Shown: one piece after another, positions 17,001 to 25,103 of the stretch
Layout: the number at the start of each line of letters is the position of its first letter
Position numbering within the stretch: the first letter of the stretch is position 1
Source: Alphaproteobacteria bacterium
GTDB lineage: Bacteria; Pseudomonadota; Alphaproteobacteria; Rhizobiales; BM303
NCBI GenBank assembly: GCA_024275895.1
Contig: JAJRYE010000018.1
Location: 1-43,256, forward strand
Length of the DNA: 43,256 nt
Reading direction: 5' to 3'
Program-made: the position numbers and the translations under genes
Notes under the pieces: model-generated
The model's database searches: none
The model's input: only the letters and a program-made list of their open reading frames with translations
Told to the model about the DNA's origin: nothing

Positions 17001-18421
17001 GCACATATCTCACGCCTGATATTTGCGTTATCGGCGCGGGCTCGGGCGGGCTTTCGGTTGCCGCCGCCGCGGCCGGTTTCGGCGTTGATGTGGTTCTGAT
17101 CGAAAAAGGCAGGATGGGCGGGGATTGCCTGAACACAGGCTGTGTGCCGTCAAAGGCGCTGATCGCGGCGGCAAAGCGGGCGCATATCATGCGTTCGAGC
17201 GCCAGATTCGGCATCAAACCCTGTGCGCCCGAGGTGGATTTCGCCAGGGTTCACGATCACATTCACGGCGTGATCGGCGCCATCGCCCCTAATGATTCGG
17301 CCGCGCGCTTCACCAAACTGGGCGTGAGGGTTATCGCGGCGGCGGCGGCCTTTATCGATGCCGGTACGGTTGCAGCGGGTGGTGAACTGATCCGGGCGCG
17401 CCGGTTCGTCATCGCCACCGGATCATCCGCCACGGCGCCGCCAATTCCCGGGCTGGATGAGGTACCGTTTTACACCAATGCGAACCTGTTTGAGCTCAAA
17501 ACCCTGCCCGAACATCTGATCATCATCGGCGGCGGCCCCGTCGGCATGGAAATGGCGCAGGCGTTTCGCCGCCTTGGGGCGCGGGTCAGCGTCCTGGAGA
17601 TGTTTGCGCCGCTGGGCCGGGACGATCCGGAAATGAGCGCAATCGTGCTTGAGCGGATCAGGGCCGAGGGGGTCGAGATCATGGGCGGGATTAATATCCA
17701 CAAGGTGGAAAAAGCCGGAAGCGGGGTGAAAGTCACGATTGAGGACAATGGCAAGATGAGCGTTATTGAAGGCTCGCATCTGCTCATTGCCGCCGGGCGC
17801 AAACCCAACACCGGCAATCTGGGGCTGGAAAAAGCCGGTATAAAACATGACCGGCGCGGCATCCGCGTTGACAAGGGGCTGCGCAGCACCAACCGGCGGG
17901 TTTACGCCATTGGCGATGTGACGGGGCATTTGCAGTTTACCCATGTGGCCAATTATCATGCCGGAATTGTCATCCGCGCCATAGTGTTTCGCCTGCCGGC
18001 AAAAATATCCGGTGCGGCCATTCCCCGGGTGACCTATACCGACCCCGAACTGGCCCATGTCGGCCTCACCGAAGAGGCGGCGCGCAAGGCCCATGGCGAC
18101 ATCAAAGTGCTGCGCTGGCCATTTGCCGGGAATGACCGGGCGATAACGATGCACGAGACATCAGGGCTGATCAAGGTCACCGCCACACGGGGCGGGCGGA
18201 TTTTGGGCGCAACCATTGCCGGGCCCGAGGCGGGCGAGATTATCCAGCCCTGGGTGCTCGCCATCACCAGCCGGATGAACATAAAAGCCATGGCAAACAC
18301 CATTGCCCCCTACCCCACGCTGTCGGAGGTCAATAAAAGGGCTGCAATCCGGTTTTATCATGATAAAATGAGCAATCCTTGGCTGGGGCGGCTGATCCGT
18401 TTTCTGGCCCGGTTCGGATAA
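16997..18421 (+). CDS. Pyridine nucleotide-disulfide oxidoreductase (mercuric reductase-like family)
   Basis: The 474-residue flavoenzyme belongs to the dihydrolipoamide dehydrogenase/mercuric reductase/soluble transhydrogenase group. It has the FAD site VIGAGSGGLSVAAAAA, the redox-active disulfide GGDCLNTGCVPSK, the NAD(P) site IIIGGGPVGMEMAQAF, the second FAD motif RVYAIGDVTGH and the C-terminal dimer domain. The usual His-Glu pair near the end (HxxPTxxE) is replaced by APYPTLSEV, so the catalytic base differs from DLDH. It lacks the N-terminal metal-binding domain and vicinal C-terminal Cys of MerA, so it is not a mercuric reductase. Coupled to the TVP38 gene upstream and abutting the kinase gene. 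Confidence 0.9.
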   Translation: MSTYLTPDICVIGAGSGGLSVAAAAAGFGVDVVLIEKGRMGGDCLNTGCVPSKALIAAAKRAHIMRSSARFGIKPCAPEVDFARVHDHIHGVIGAIAPNDSAARFTKLGVRVIAAAAAFIDAGTVAAGGELIRARRFVIATGSSATAPPIPGLDEVPFYTNANLFELKTLPEHLIIIGGGPVGMEMAQAFRRLGARVSVLEMFAPLGRDDPEMSAIVLERIRAEGVEIMGGINIHKVEKAGSGVKVTIEDNGKMSVIEGSHLLIAAGRKPNTGNLGLEKAGIKHDRRGIRVDKGLRSTNRRVYAIGDVTGHLQFTHVANYHAGIVIRAIVFRLPAKISGAAIPRVTYTDPELAHVGLTEEAARKAHGDIKVLRWPFAGNDRAITMHETSGLIKVTATRGGRILGATIAGPEAGEIIQPWVLAITSRMNIKAMANTIAPYPTLSEVNKRAAIRFYHDKMSNPWLGRLIRFLARFG

Positions 18422-19945
18422 ATGATCGGATATGTCCGCATGGCGGAAGACAAGATTATGAAGGCGCGTGAAAACAGTACCGGCCTGCCGCGATTTTTAC
18501 AGGCGACGGGATTATCGGGCAAGCTGCTGGTGCTCACGGTGATGTTTGTCATGCTGGCCGAAGTGCTGATCTTTGTGCCTTCGGTGGCCAATTTCCGCAT
18601 GAACTGGCTGCGCGAACGCCTTGCCTCGGCGCAGATTGCCTCGCTGGCGCTTGAGGCGGCGCCGGACCGGATGGTGTCGGAAATGCTGCGCAAGGAATTG
18701 CTCGAAAACGCCGGGGTTCTGGCGGTGTCGCTGCGGCGGCCCGATTCGCGCGGCCTTGTGCTGAGCGCCGAAAACCTGCCGACGATAAGCCGTTCTTACG
18801 ATCTGCGGACCCGTTCGGCATGGGCCAATGTGCTCGATGCCTTTGACGCCATCATGGCGCCGGAAGGGCGGACCATAAGGGTGATCTCGGCGGCGCGCTT
18901 CGGCGGCGGCAACTCAATCGAGATCGTTTTCAACGAAACACCGCTGAAAGCCGCCATCTGGACCTTTTGCGTCAATATCGCCTTTCTCTCCATTATCATC
19001 TCAATCATTACCGCGGCGCTGGTCTATCTGGCGCTGAACTGGCTGCTGGTGCGGCCCATGCGCTCGCTGACCGGCAATATGGTGCATTTCAGCCAGAACC
19101 CGGAAGACAAATCGCGCATCATCAAACCCTCCGGGCGGCGCGACGAAATCGGCACGGCGGAGATCGAGCTTTCGCAACTGCAAAGTGAGCTGGGGCAGAT
19201 GCTGCAACAAAAAAGCCGTCTGGCCGCTCTGGGGCTGGCGGTGAGCAAGATCAGCCATGATCTGCGCAATATTCTGGCTCATGCCCAGCTTGTCTCGGAC
19301 CGGCTGGGGCAGGTTGAGGACCCGACCGTCAAGCGGGTCGCGCCCAAACTGATCGGCTCGCTGGACCGGGCGATTGATCTTTGTGTCAATACGCTCAAAT
19401 ACGGCAAGGCCAAGGAGCGCGCGCCCGAGCGCGCCCGCTTTGCGCTGCTGCCTCTGGTGGAAGAGGTTCTGGAAACCCTTGACCCGCAATCGCATCCCGG
19501 CGTCGTGTTTCACAACGCGGTGGCGGGCAATCTCGAGATTGACGCCGACCGGGAGCAATTGTTCCGGATTATCCTCAACATTGCGCGCAATGCGCTTCAG
19601 GCGCTGGAAAGCTGCGAGAACCGCGAGGGGGCGGGGCAGATCGTCATCAGCGCCAAACGCCGCGGCGCGGTGTTTTATTTAAGCATCGAGGATGATGGCC
19701 CCGGCATTCCGCGCCAGGCGCGCGAGCATCTGTTCGAGGCGTTTCAAAACTCGACCCGAAAGGGGGGCAGCGGTCTCGGGCTGGCAATCTCGGCCGAGCT
19801 GGTTCATGCCCATGGCGGCACGCTGGAACTGGACGATACCGAACATGGCGCAAGGTTCAAAATCTCCATTCCCGACCGGATCGCAAAGCTCTCCTCGGCT
19901 CGCAAACGGCGCAAATCCGGCGCGGCGCAAAAGAGGGCGACATGA
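18422..19945 (+). CDS. Membrane-bound sensor histidine kinase (no adjacent response regulator)
   Basis: The 507-residue protein has a membrane helix near residues 33-50, a periplasmic sensor region of about 130 residues, and a second helix around residues 180-205. A HAMP-like linker (VRPMRSLTGNMVHF) and a coiled coil follow. The catalytic part has the H-box KISHDLRN with His279, N-box NIARNALQAL, G1 DDGPGIP and G2 GGSGLGLAIS. The H-box HDLRN is of the NtrB/HPK4-like type. The ATG follows the upstream stop directly. The next gene, a solute-binding protein, overlaps by 4 bp. No receiver-domain gene is next to it, so its partner is elsewhere. Confidence 0.92.
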   Translation: MIGYVRMAEDKIMKARENSTGLPRFLQATGLSGKLLVLTVMFVMLAEVLIFVPSVANFRMNWLRERLASAQIASLALEAAPDRMVSEMLRKELLENAGVLAVSLRRPDSRGLVLSAENLPTISRSYDLRTRSAWANVLDAFDAIMAPEGRTIRVISAARFGGGNSIEIVFNETPLKAAIWTFCVNIAFLSIIISIITAALVYLALNWLLVRPMRSLTGNMVHFSQNPEDKSRIIKPSGRRDEIGTAEIELSQLQSELGQMLQQKSRLAALGLAVSKISHDLRNILAHAQLVSDRLGQVEDPTVKRVAPKLIGSLDRAIDLCVNTLKYGKAKERAPERARFALLPLVEEVLETLDPQSHPGVVFHNAVAGNLEIDADREQLFRIILNIARNALQALESCENREGAGQIVISAKRRGAVFYLSIEDDGPGIPRQAREHLFEAFQNSTRKGGSGLGLAISAELVHAHGGTLELDDTEHGARFKISIPDRIAKLSSARKRRKSGAAQKRAT

Positions 19946-20805
19946 AAAAAACCATCCTCGTAGCAGCTGCGTGGGCTTTTTTCATTCTCCCCCTGATCAC
20001 AGCCCCCGGCGCCTCGTTTGCCGGGACAGCCACCGATACCGGCCCCATCGTTCCTTTGTTGTGGCGCCAGAGCGATATCAATGATCCGCCAAATATAAGC
20101 ACAATCAAGCGCTTGCGGTTTTTAACCTCGGCCAATTATCCGCCGTTTAATTATTTTAACGCAAGGCGCCAGCTGGCCGGTCTGAATATCGATCTGATGC
20201 AGGCGATTTGCACCGAGCTGAAGGTGGAATGTTCCATTGCGGTTAAAAAATGGCAGGAACTGCTCCCGGCCCTGAAGGCCGGAGAGGCCGATGCGGTGAT
20301 GGCCGGGTTGGCCATCACCGCGGCCAATTTACGTAAAGTTTCCTTCACCCGGCCGTATTTTCGCACACCGGCCCGCTTTACCGTCAAAAAGGGGGCCAAA
20401 CTCAAAGGCTTTGCGCCGGGTGATCTGGTCAATGCCCATATCGGAGTAATCAGCAACTCGGCGCATGAAGCCTATCTGAAAGCCATGTTTGCGCGCAGCA
20501 ATTTCATCGCCTACAAAAACGCGGCGGATTTGCGTCAGGCCCTGCTGGCGGACCGGATCAACGCCATTTTCGATGACGCGGTGCAATCGGGCTTCTGGAT
20601 CAAGGGGCAGTTGTCGGGCAATTGCTGCGAGTTTCGCGGCGGGCCTTATACGGAGAGTTTCTATTTTGGCGCCGGGATGGCGATCGCTGTTTCCCGCGGC
20701 AATACAAAGCTCGCTCGCATCTTGAACTACGCGCTGGCAAAGATCGGCCTCGGCGGTAAATATGCCGAACTGGTCCGCAAAAACATTCCCTTTTCGCTGT
20801 ATTAG
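19942..20805 (+). CDS. Periplasmic solute-binding protein, family 3 (amino-acid-type)
   Basis: The 287-residue product carries a signal peptide (cleavage likely after ASFA, about residue 27). A type II binding fold follows, with LRFLTSANYPPFNYFNARRQLAGLNIDLMQAI at the start, DAVMAGLAIT in the middle, FTRPYF and a C-terminal lobe. SBP_bac_3 proteins bind amino acids or small organic acids. No ABC permease or ATPase gene is near. Its coding overlap with the kinase (ATGA) suggests it presents ligand to the kinase, not to a transporter; this is inferred from context. Confidence 0.9.
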   Translation: MKKTILVAAAWAFFILPLITAPGASFAGTATDTGPIVPLLWRQSDINDPPNISTIKRLRFLTSANYPPFNYFNARRQLAGLNIDLMQAICTELKVECSIAVKKWQELLPALKAGEADAVMAGLAITAANLRKVSFTRPYFRTPARFTVKKGAKLKGFAPGDLVNAHIGVISNSAHEAYLKAMFARSNFIAYKNAADLRQALLADRINAIFDDAVQSGFWIKGQLSGNCCEFRGGPYTESFYFGAGMAIAVSRGNTKLARILNYALAKIGLGGKYAELVRKNIPFSLY

Positions 20806-20837
20806 AGTGCTTCATCTTTTGGTTGAATTGGCACCGG
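20804..20837. repeat. 34-bp repeat motif, second copy
   Basis: These 34 bases align without gaps to 13387-13420 with 23 identities, ending in the shared TTGGCACCGG. Here only one half of the palindrome is present. It begins at the stop codon of the solute-binding protein gene. Confidence 0.5.
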
Positions 20838-20854
20838 TCAGAGCGTAACGCGCT

Positions 20855-21655
20855 TTATGCCTTGTCCCTGAACGGCAGGGCGAGGCACCAGAGGATATTG
20901 GCGGTTTTCTTGTCGCGGAATTTTGCAAGCCCGATGCTCATGGCGTCATGGCCCTTTTGCGGCTGCGCAATATAAGTGCCGAAAATCCGGTCCCAGACGG
21001 AGAGGTTAAAACCGTAATTGGAATCGGTTTCGCACCGGATCACCGAATGGTGTACCCGGTGAAAATCGGGGGTGACAAAGAGTTTGCGCACAATCTTGTC
21101 CAGCCCGAGCGGCATGGCGAAATTGGCGTGGTTGAACATGGCGAGCGCGTTGAGGATGACCTCAAAGGCGATCACCGCAACCGGCGGCGCGCCGATCAGG
21201 ATGACGATGACCATCTTGTAGAGCATCGAGACCCAGATTTCGACCGGGTGAAATCTAGCCCCCGTGGTCAGATCAATATCGATATCGGCATGGTGAACCT
21301 GATGCAGACGCCACAAAAGCGGGATTTTATGAGCCGCAACATGCTGGGCGTAGATGGCAAGATCGAGCAGGATAACCGCCAGAACAATCTCCACCAGAGG
21401 CGGCAGGTCGATCAGATTGAAAAGCCCCCATCCCCTGCCCTGGGCCCAGATGGCGACGCCAACGGCGAGAATGGGAAACAGCAGCCGCAGCAATAATGTA
21501 TTGATGACGACAATGCCGAGATTATTGCTCCAGCGAAGAACGCGCGGCAGGGTTTGCGGCCGGCGCGGGAAGGCAAGCTCAAGCCCCGCCATAATCACGA
21601 AAATGGCGATAAAAGCACCAAGCCTTATGGTTGTCTCGTCCAGTGAAGCCGGCAT
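20855..21655 (-). CDS. Sterol desaturase/fatty acid hydroxylase superfamily protein
   Basis: The 266-residue membrane enzyme has the eight-histidine di-iron pattern: HVAAH, then HQVHH after LLWRL, and HRVHH after TPDF, with an NH in FNHANF between. Four membrane segments surround them. Members hydroxylate or desaturate lipids such as sterols, hopanoids or fatty acids using oxygen. Substrate here is unknown. The ATG is 9 bp after the TerB-like gene stop, with AGGAGTAAGGA upstream, so it is co-transcribed with that gene. Confidence 0.9.
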   Translation of the reverse strand: MPASLDETTIRLGAFIAIFVIMAGLELAFPRRPQTLPRVLRWSNNLGIVVINTLLLRLLFPILAVGVAIWAQGRGWGLFNLIDLPPLVEIVLAVILLDLAIYAQHVAAHKIPLLWRLHQVHHADIDIDLTTGARFHPVEIWVSMLYKMVIVILIGAPPVAVIAFEVILNALAMFNHANFAMPLGLDKIVRKLFVTPDFHRVHHSVIRCETDSNYGFNLSVWDRIFGTYIAQPQKGHDAMSIGLAKFRDKKTANILWCLALPFRDKA

Positions 21656-21664
21656 TGCTAGTCC

Positions 21665-22087
21665 TTACTCCTTCGGCAAGGTGCGGTGGCGGGCGCTGGC
21701 GCCGCGCTCGATGGCCGCCACGACAAGCTTGTCGATATGCAGACGCCGGCGCAGCATTTGCAAAAACCGCAACTCCTCCTGGGTCAGCTCCAGATTGGCG
21801 GCGGCGATATCCACCGCGACCGCATAGGCAGTCTCGTAAAGTTCTTCGGGCAAAGCCTCTTCCACCAGCCCCAAAATGGTCTCCAGCCCCTCATCGGAGG
21901 ATAAAATACCGGCGCAGTCCTGCGCCGCCGGAATCATCATTTCCTCATTAAAGTTGCTGAAAATGGGCAAATGCCGCACGATGGAGCCCATCTGGCTCAA
22001 TTCGGCGTCATCCATGCGCCGGTCCACGGCCGAGGTGGTGACCATGATATAGATGAGCGCTGTTTGTGGATTGATTGTGTGGGTCAT
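21665..22087 (-). CDS. TerB-like tellurite-resistance-domain protein
   Basis: This 140-residue, mostly helical, acidic protein shows TerB/DjlA-type features. It begins with a region on the pattern AL(I/V)Y-(I/V)MVTTSAVDRRMDDAE, has a mid helix rich in Glu, and a second DIAAANLELTQEELRFLQML with the paired acidic residues that bind divalent metal in TerB folds. ATG 22087 is chosen because GGAGGGGG lies right before it; an upstream in-frame ATG at 22120 has no such site. It follows the dinG-like gene and precedes the desaturase-like gene. Its exact role is unknown. Confidence 0.8.
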   Translation of the reverse strand: MTHTINPQTALIYIMVTTSAVDRRMDDAELSQMGSIVRHLPIFSNFNEEMMIPAAQDCAGILSSDEGLETILGLVEEALPEELYETAYAVAVDIAAANLELTQEELRFLQMLRRRLHIDKLVVAAIERGASARHRTLPKE

Positions 22088-22154
22088 GCCCCCTCCGGTA
22101 AATGGAATAATCTGTTTCAATCAAGGTAAGCGCATGTCCGGCATTGGACAAGGC

Positions 22155-24974
22155 TCAAGGGAGCAAAAAATCGCGAATTTCTCTTATGGCGTCGGCCAGA
22201 CCGATGCGGGCAACCGGTGTATCGGGGGGAAAAGCGCTGGTCAGGCGGGTTGGCATCTGCCTGTCCAGCATGACAAAAACGCCCTTGTCATCGCCGCGCC
22301 GGATGAGGCGCCCGAAGCCTTGGGCCAGCTTTGCCCGCGTGGTCATATCGGTCCAGGCATTGCCGCCAAAGGCCTCGCGCCTGGCGCGCTCCAGGATATG
22401 AGCGCGCGGCCACGGGACGCGGTCCATCACCGCCAGTCGAAGCGCGCGACCCGGCACATCCACCCCGTCGCGCAGGGCATCGGTGCCAAGCAGACAGGCA
22501 TCTTCCTCCGAGCGGAAAATATCGACCAGCGTGCCGGTATCAAGCGGGTCGATATGCTGGGCGTAAAGCGGCAAACCGGCTTCAAGCAGGGGCGATACCA
22601 GTCTTGTATGCACGGCTCTTAAGCGGTGAATAGCAGTGAAGAGTCCCAGGGCGCCGCCGCCGCTGGCCAGAAACAGCTCGCGGTAGGCGGACGCCACCAG
22701 AGCGGCGTCGGTTCGGGTGACATCGGTGATGATATACACCCGCGATCTGGCGCCGTAATCGAAGGGCGAGCCCACATTAAAGCGCAAGGCGGGCGCGGCG
22801 AGGTGGCCCGCCCCGGTGCGCATCTGGGCCGATTCCCAGTCCCCGGGCGTCTCGGGCGGGCGGTCGCGCAAGGTGGCGGAGGTAATGATAACCCCGTCCG
22901 CCTCTTCCAGCACCGCGCGGGCAAAGGGCAGCGAGGGGTCAACCCAGTGGCGGTGCAGTCCCACATCAATCTCGCGCCCCTGATGGCGCTGGATGGAGAA
23001 CCAGTCGGCAAACTCACACGGGGTTTCACTGCTCAGCGCGTCCAGCATGTCGCACCATGGCGGCAGGGCGGCGGCGCGGCGCTCTATGCCAATGGCGGCG
23101 CCTTCGAGCCGGCTGCGTTCGGCGCTGTCAAGCTCGGCCGCCTTCTCCTGCAAGGTTGCGCGCAGATATTTTGCCATTTTGCTTAACGGCCGGGCGATGG
23201 ATTGCAGGCTTTGCGCCAGATCAAGCGCCGCCTGTTCCAGATCGGGGATCAGCGGTTTGACGTCCGTTTCGACGGAAAAATGTGGCGTTGCTTTTGCCCG
23301 CACCAACACCTGTTTACGCGCCAGGGCGAGAAAGACCTCGCTGCTGCGGGGCGGCGCGCCCTCTTCGAGCCTTTGCAGCCAGCCCGGCGCGGGGAGCGCA
23401 CGGGCGGCCTCAAGGGCAGCGTCAAGCGCCTTGATGGCGGCCTCATCATCATGCAAAAGATCGCCGATGCGTTCTTTCAGGCCGCGCCCGCGGCGGCGGC
23501 GGACCTCGTTTCCACGCAGCCAGCGGCGCAAATCCGCCATTTCCAGCCCGGTGAGATGGAGCGAAAAGGCGCTGTCGGCGGCATCAAAGACATGATGGCC
23601 CTCATCAAAGACAATACGCCCGCCAATTTCCTTTTTGCGCTTCGGGCTGTTTTTATCCGGCGGCGGCTCCATTGCCGCGCGGCTCATGACAAAGGCATGA
23701 TTGGCGATAACGATCTGCGCCCTCCCCGCCTTGCGCGCAGCGCGCTCGATAAAACAGCGGTTGTAATGCAGACAGGCGGAATGTATGCATTCGCCGCGCC
23801 TGTCGGTCAGCCCCATCCATGACGCCGAAGCGTTGCCGACCGCCTCGCCGAAAACCCGCGCCCCCATGAAAAGAGAGGGCAGCCAGGCGGGAAAATCGCC
23901 ACCGATCATGTCGCCGTCGCGCGAGGCAAGGGCCCAGCGCGCCATCAGCGCGGCCAGAACCGCAACCCGGCCCCTTGCATGCGAGGCCATGTCTTCAAAA
24001 TTGAGCAGGCAGAGATAATTCTCCCGGCCCTTGCGGATAACGGTCTTTTGCGCCCGCTCGGCGGGATCAGGATAAAGCCGGGCGATTTCCTGATCGATCT
24101 GTCGTTGCAGATTGCGGGTATAGGTGCTGAGCCAGATGGTATCACTATTGCGCCGCGCCCAGCGGGCGGCAGGGGCGATATAGCCCAGGGTCTTGCCGAT
24201 GCCGGTACCCGCTTCGGCCAGCAGGACCCGGCCCGGGCTTTCCTCGTCGCGCGGGCGCAGGCAAGCGGCAAGGGCGGCGGCGTAATCGCTCTGGCCCTGA
24301 CGGTGTTCTGACCCCTCGCCCAGCACATCGGCCAGGGCGGCACGGGCCTCTTCGGGCTCCAGCGCCCTTGAGGCGGGGCGGGGCAAGGGCGGGCGGTCAT
24401 CCACCGGTTTTACCGCGCGCCAGATATCAAGTCCGGAGCCTTGCCCGATATCGGACACGGTCACCCCGTGCAGGCTGAGCGCTTCAAGCGCCAGTTCGCC
24501 CCAACTCCAGCCATTACGTCTCAGGCTCAGGACAAGCCGGGCCAGCCGCTTGTCCTTGCACGCCTTTGCGCCCAGCTCGTCCAGCAGCAGGCTCGCGGCC
24601 TCGGCCAGAACAAGCGCCGCCTCTTCTGCCGATGTGACCGGGGCAAGGCCGAGCAACTGCCCCACGCCTTGTGCCGTGGGGCGGCAGAGCTGCGCCGGGT
24701 GCGCAAAGGCGATCAGCTCCATCACGTCAAGATGGGTGTTCTCCGCCGCCTTGATCGCCTCATGAAGCGGCGCATTGGCAAGCCGCCGCAGGCTTCCGGC
24801 GCTAAAGACACTGTGGCACAACAGATGCGGGCGGGCGCAAAGACCGCGCAGGGCCGCGCCCGCCGCAACGGCGTCCAGAACCCCGTCATCATCGAGAAGA
24901 CAGATCTCGCAGCCAAAGATCGCCAGTACGGGGCAAGAGGGAACAACCGAATCGGTGGGCGGGGTTTGAGACAT
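22155..24974 (-). CDS. DinG/Rad3-like ATP-dependent DNA helicase
   Basis: The 939-residue protein is a superfamily 2 XPD/DinG-type 5'-to-3' helicase. Walker A is AEAGTGIGKTLGY (about residue 260) and Walker B is FDEGHH (about 456). Cys residues between them (YLCLLNFE, CIHSACLHYNRC) fit the iron-sulfur cluster of this family. The C-terminal half carries motif VI-like QGFGRLIRRGDDKG. An extra N-terminal region of about 230 residues, with ENTHLDVMELIAFAHPAQ, resembles a remnant of a DnaQ-type exonuclease domain without its acidic residues. It likely acts in repair of recombination or transcription conflicts. Divergent from lysK. Confidence 0.9.
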   Translation of the reverse strand: MSQTPPTDSVVPSCPVLAIFGCEICLLDDDGVLDAVAAGAALRGLCARPHLLCHSVFSAGSLRRLANAPLHEAIKAAENTHLDVMELIAFAHPAQLCRPTAQGVGQLLGLAPVTSAEEAALVLAEAASLLLDELGAKACKDKRLARLVLSLRRNGWSWGELALEALSLHGVTVSDIGQGSGLDIWRAVKPVDDRPPLPRPASRALEPEEARAALADVLGEGSEHRQGQSDYAAALAACLRPRDEESPGRVLLAEAGTGIGKTLGYIAPAARWARRNSDTIWLSTYTRNLQRQIDQEIARLYPDPAERAQKTVIRKGRENYLCLLNFEDMASHARGRVAVLAALMARWALASRDGDMIGGDFPAWLPSLFMGARVFGEAVGNASASWMGLTDRRGECIHSACLHYNRCFIERAARKAGRAQIVIANHAFVMSRAAMEPPPDKNSPKRKKEIGGRIVFDEGHHVFDAADSAFSLHLTGLEMADLRRWLRGNEVRRRRGRGLKERIGDLLHDDEAAIKALDAALEAARALPAPGWLQRLEEGAPPRSSEVFLALARKQVLVRAKATPHFSVETDVKPLIPDLEQAALDLAQSLQSIARPLSKMAKYLRATLQEKAAELDSAERSRLEGAAIGIERRAAALPPWCDMLDALSSETPCEFADWFSIQRHQGREIDVGLHRHWVDPSLPFARAVLEEADGVIITSATLRDRPPETPGDWESAQMRTGAGHLAAPALRFNVGSPFDYGARSRVYIITDVTRTDAALVASAYRELFLASGGGALGLFTAIHRLRAVHTRLVSPLLEAGLPLYAQHIDPLDTGTLVDIFRSEEDACLLGTDALRDGVDVPGRALRLAVMDRVPWPRAHILERARREAFGGNAWTDMTTRAKLAQGFGRLIRRGDDKGVFVMLDRQMPTRLTSAFPPDTPVARIGLADAIREIRDFLLP

Positions 24975-25033
24975 GGCGCGACTATATACAGGCTGAGGGG
25001 CTCTGGGCGCAAATGCCCGCGCCCGCGCGCCGG

Positions 25034-25061
25034 TTGACGCGGGCGCAGATGGGGATATAAG
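25034..25061 (+). promoter_or_regulatory. Probable promoter of lysK
   Basis: TTGACG (25034-25039) and TATAAG (25056-25061) are 16 bp apart in the gap between the divergent dinG-like gene and lysK, giving a leader of about 35 nt. An AGGAA ribosome site precedes the ATG at 25104. Confidence 0.6.
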
Positions 25062-25103
25062 GAAGTCTGCAACACCAACCCGCCCGAAAATCAGGAACCC
25101 GAT

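Noticed and set aside
16997-18421. Mercuric reductase
   Set aside because: No N-terminal metal-binding domain, no C-terminal vicinal Cys pair and no mer genes; only the general disulfide-reductase fold is supported.
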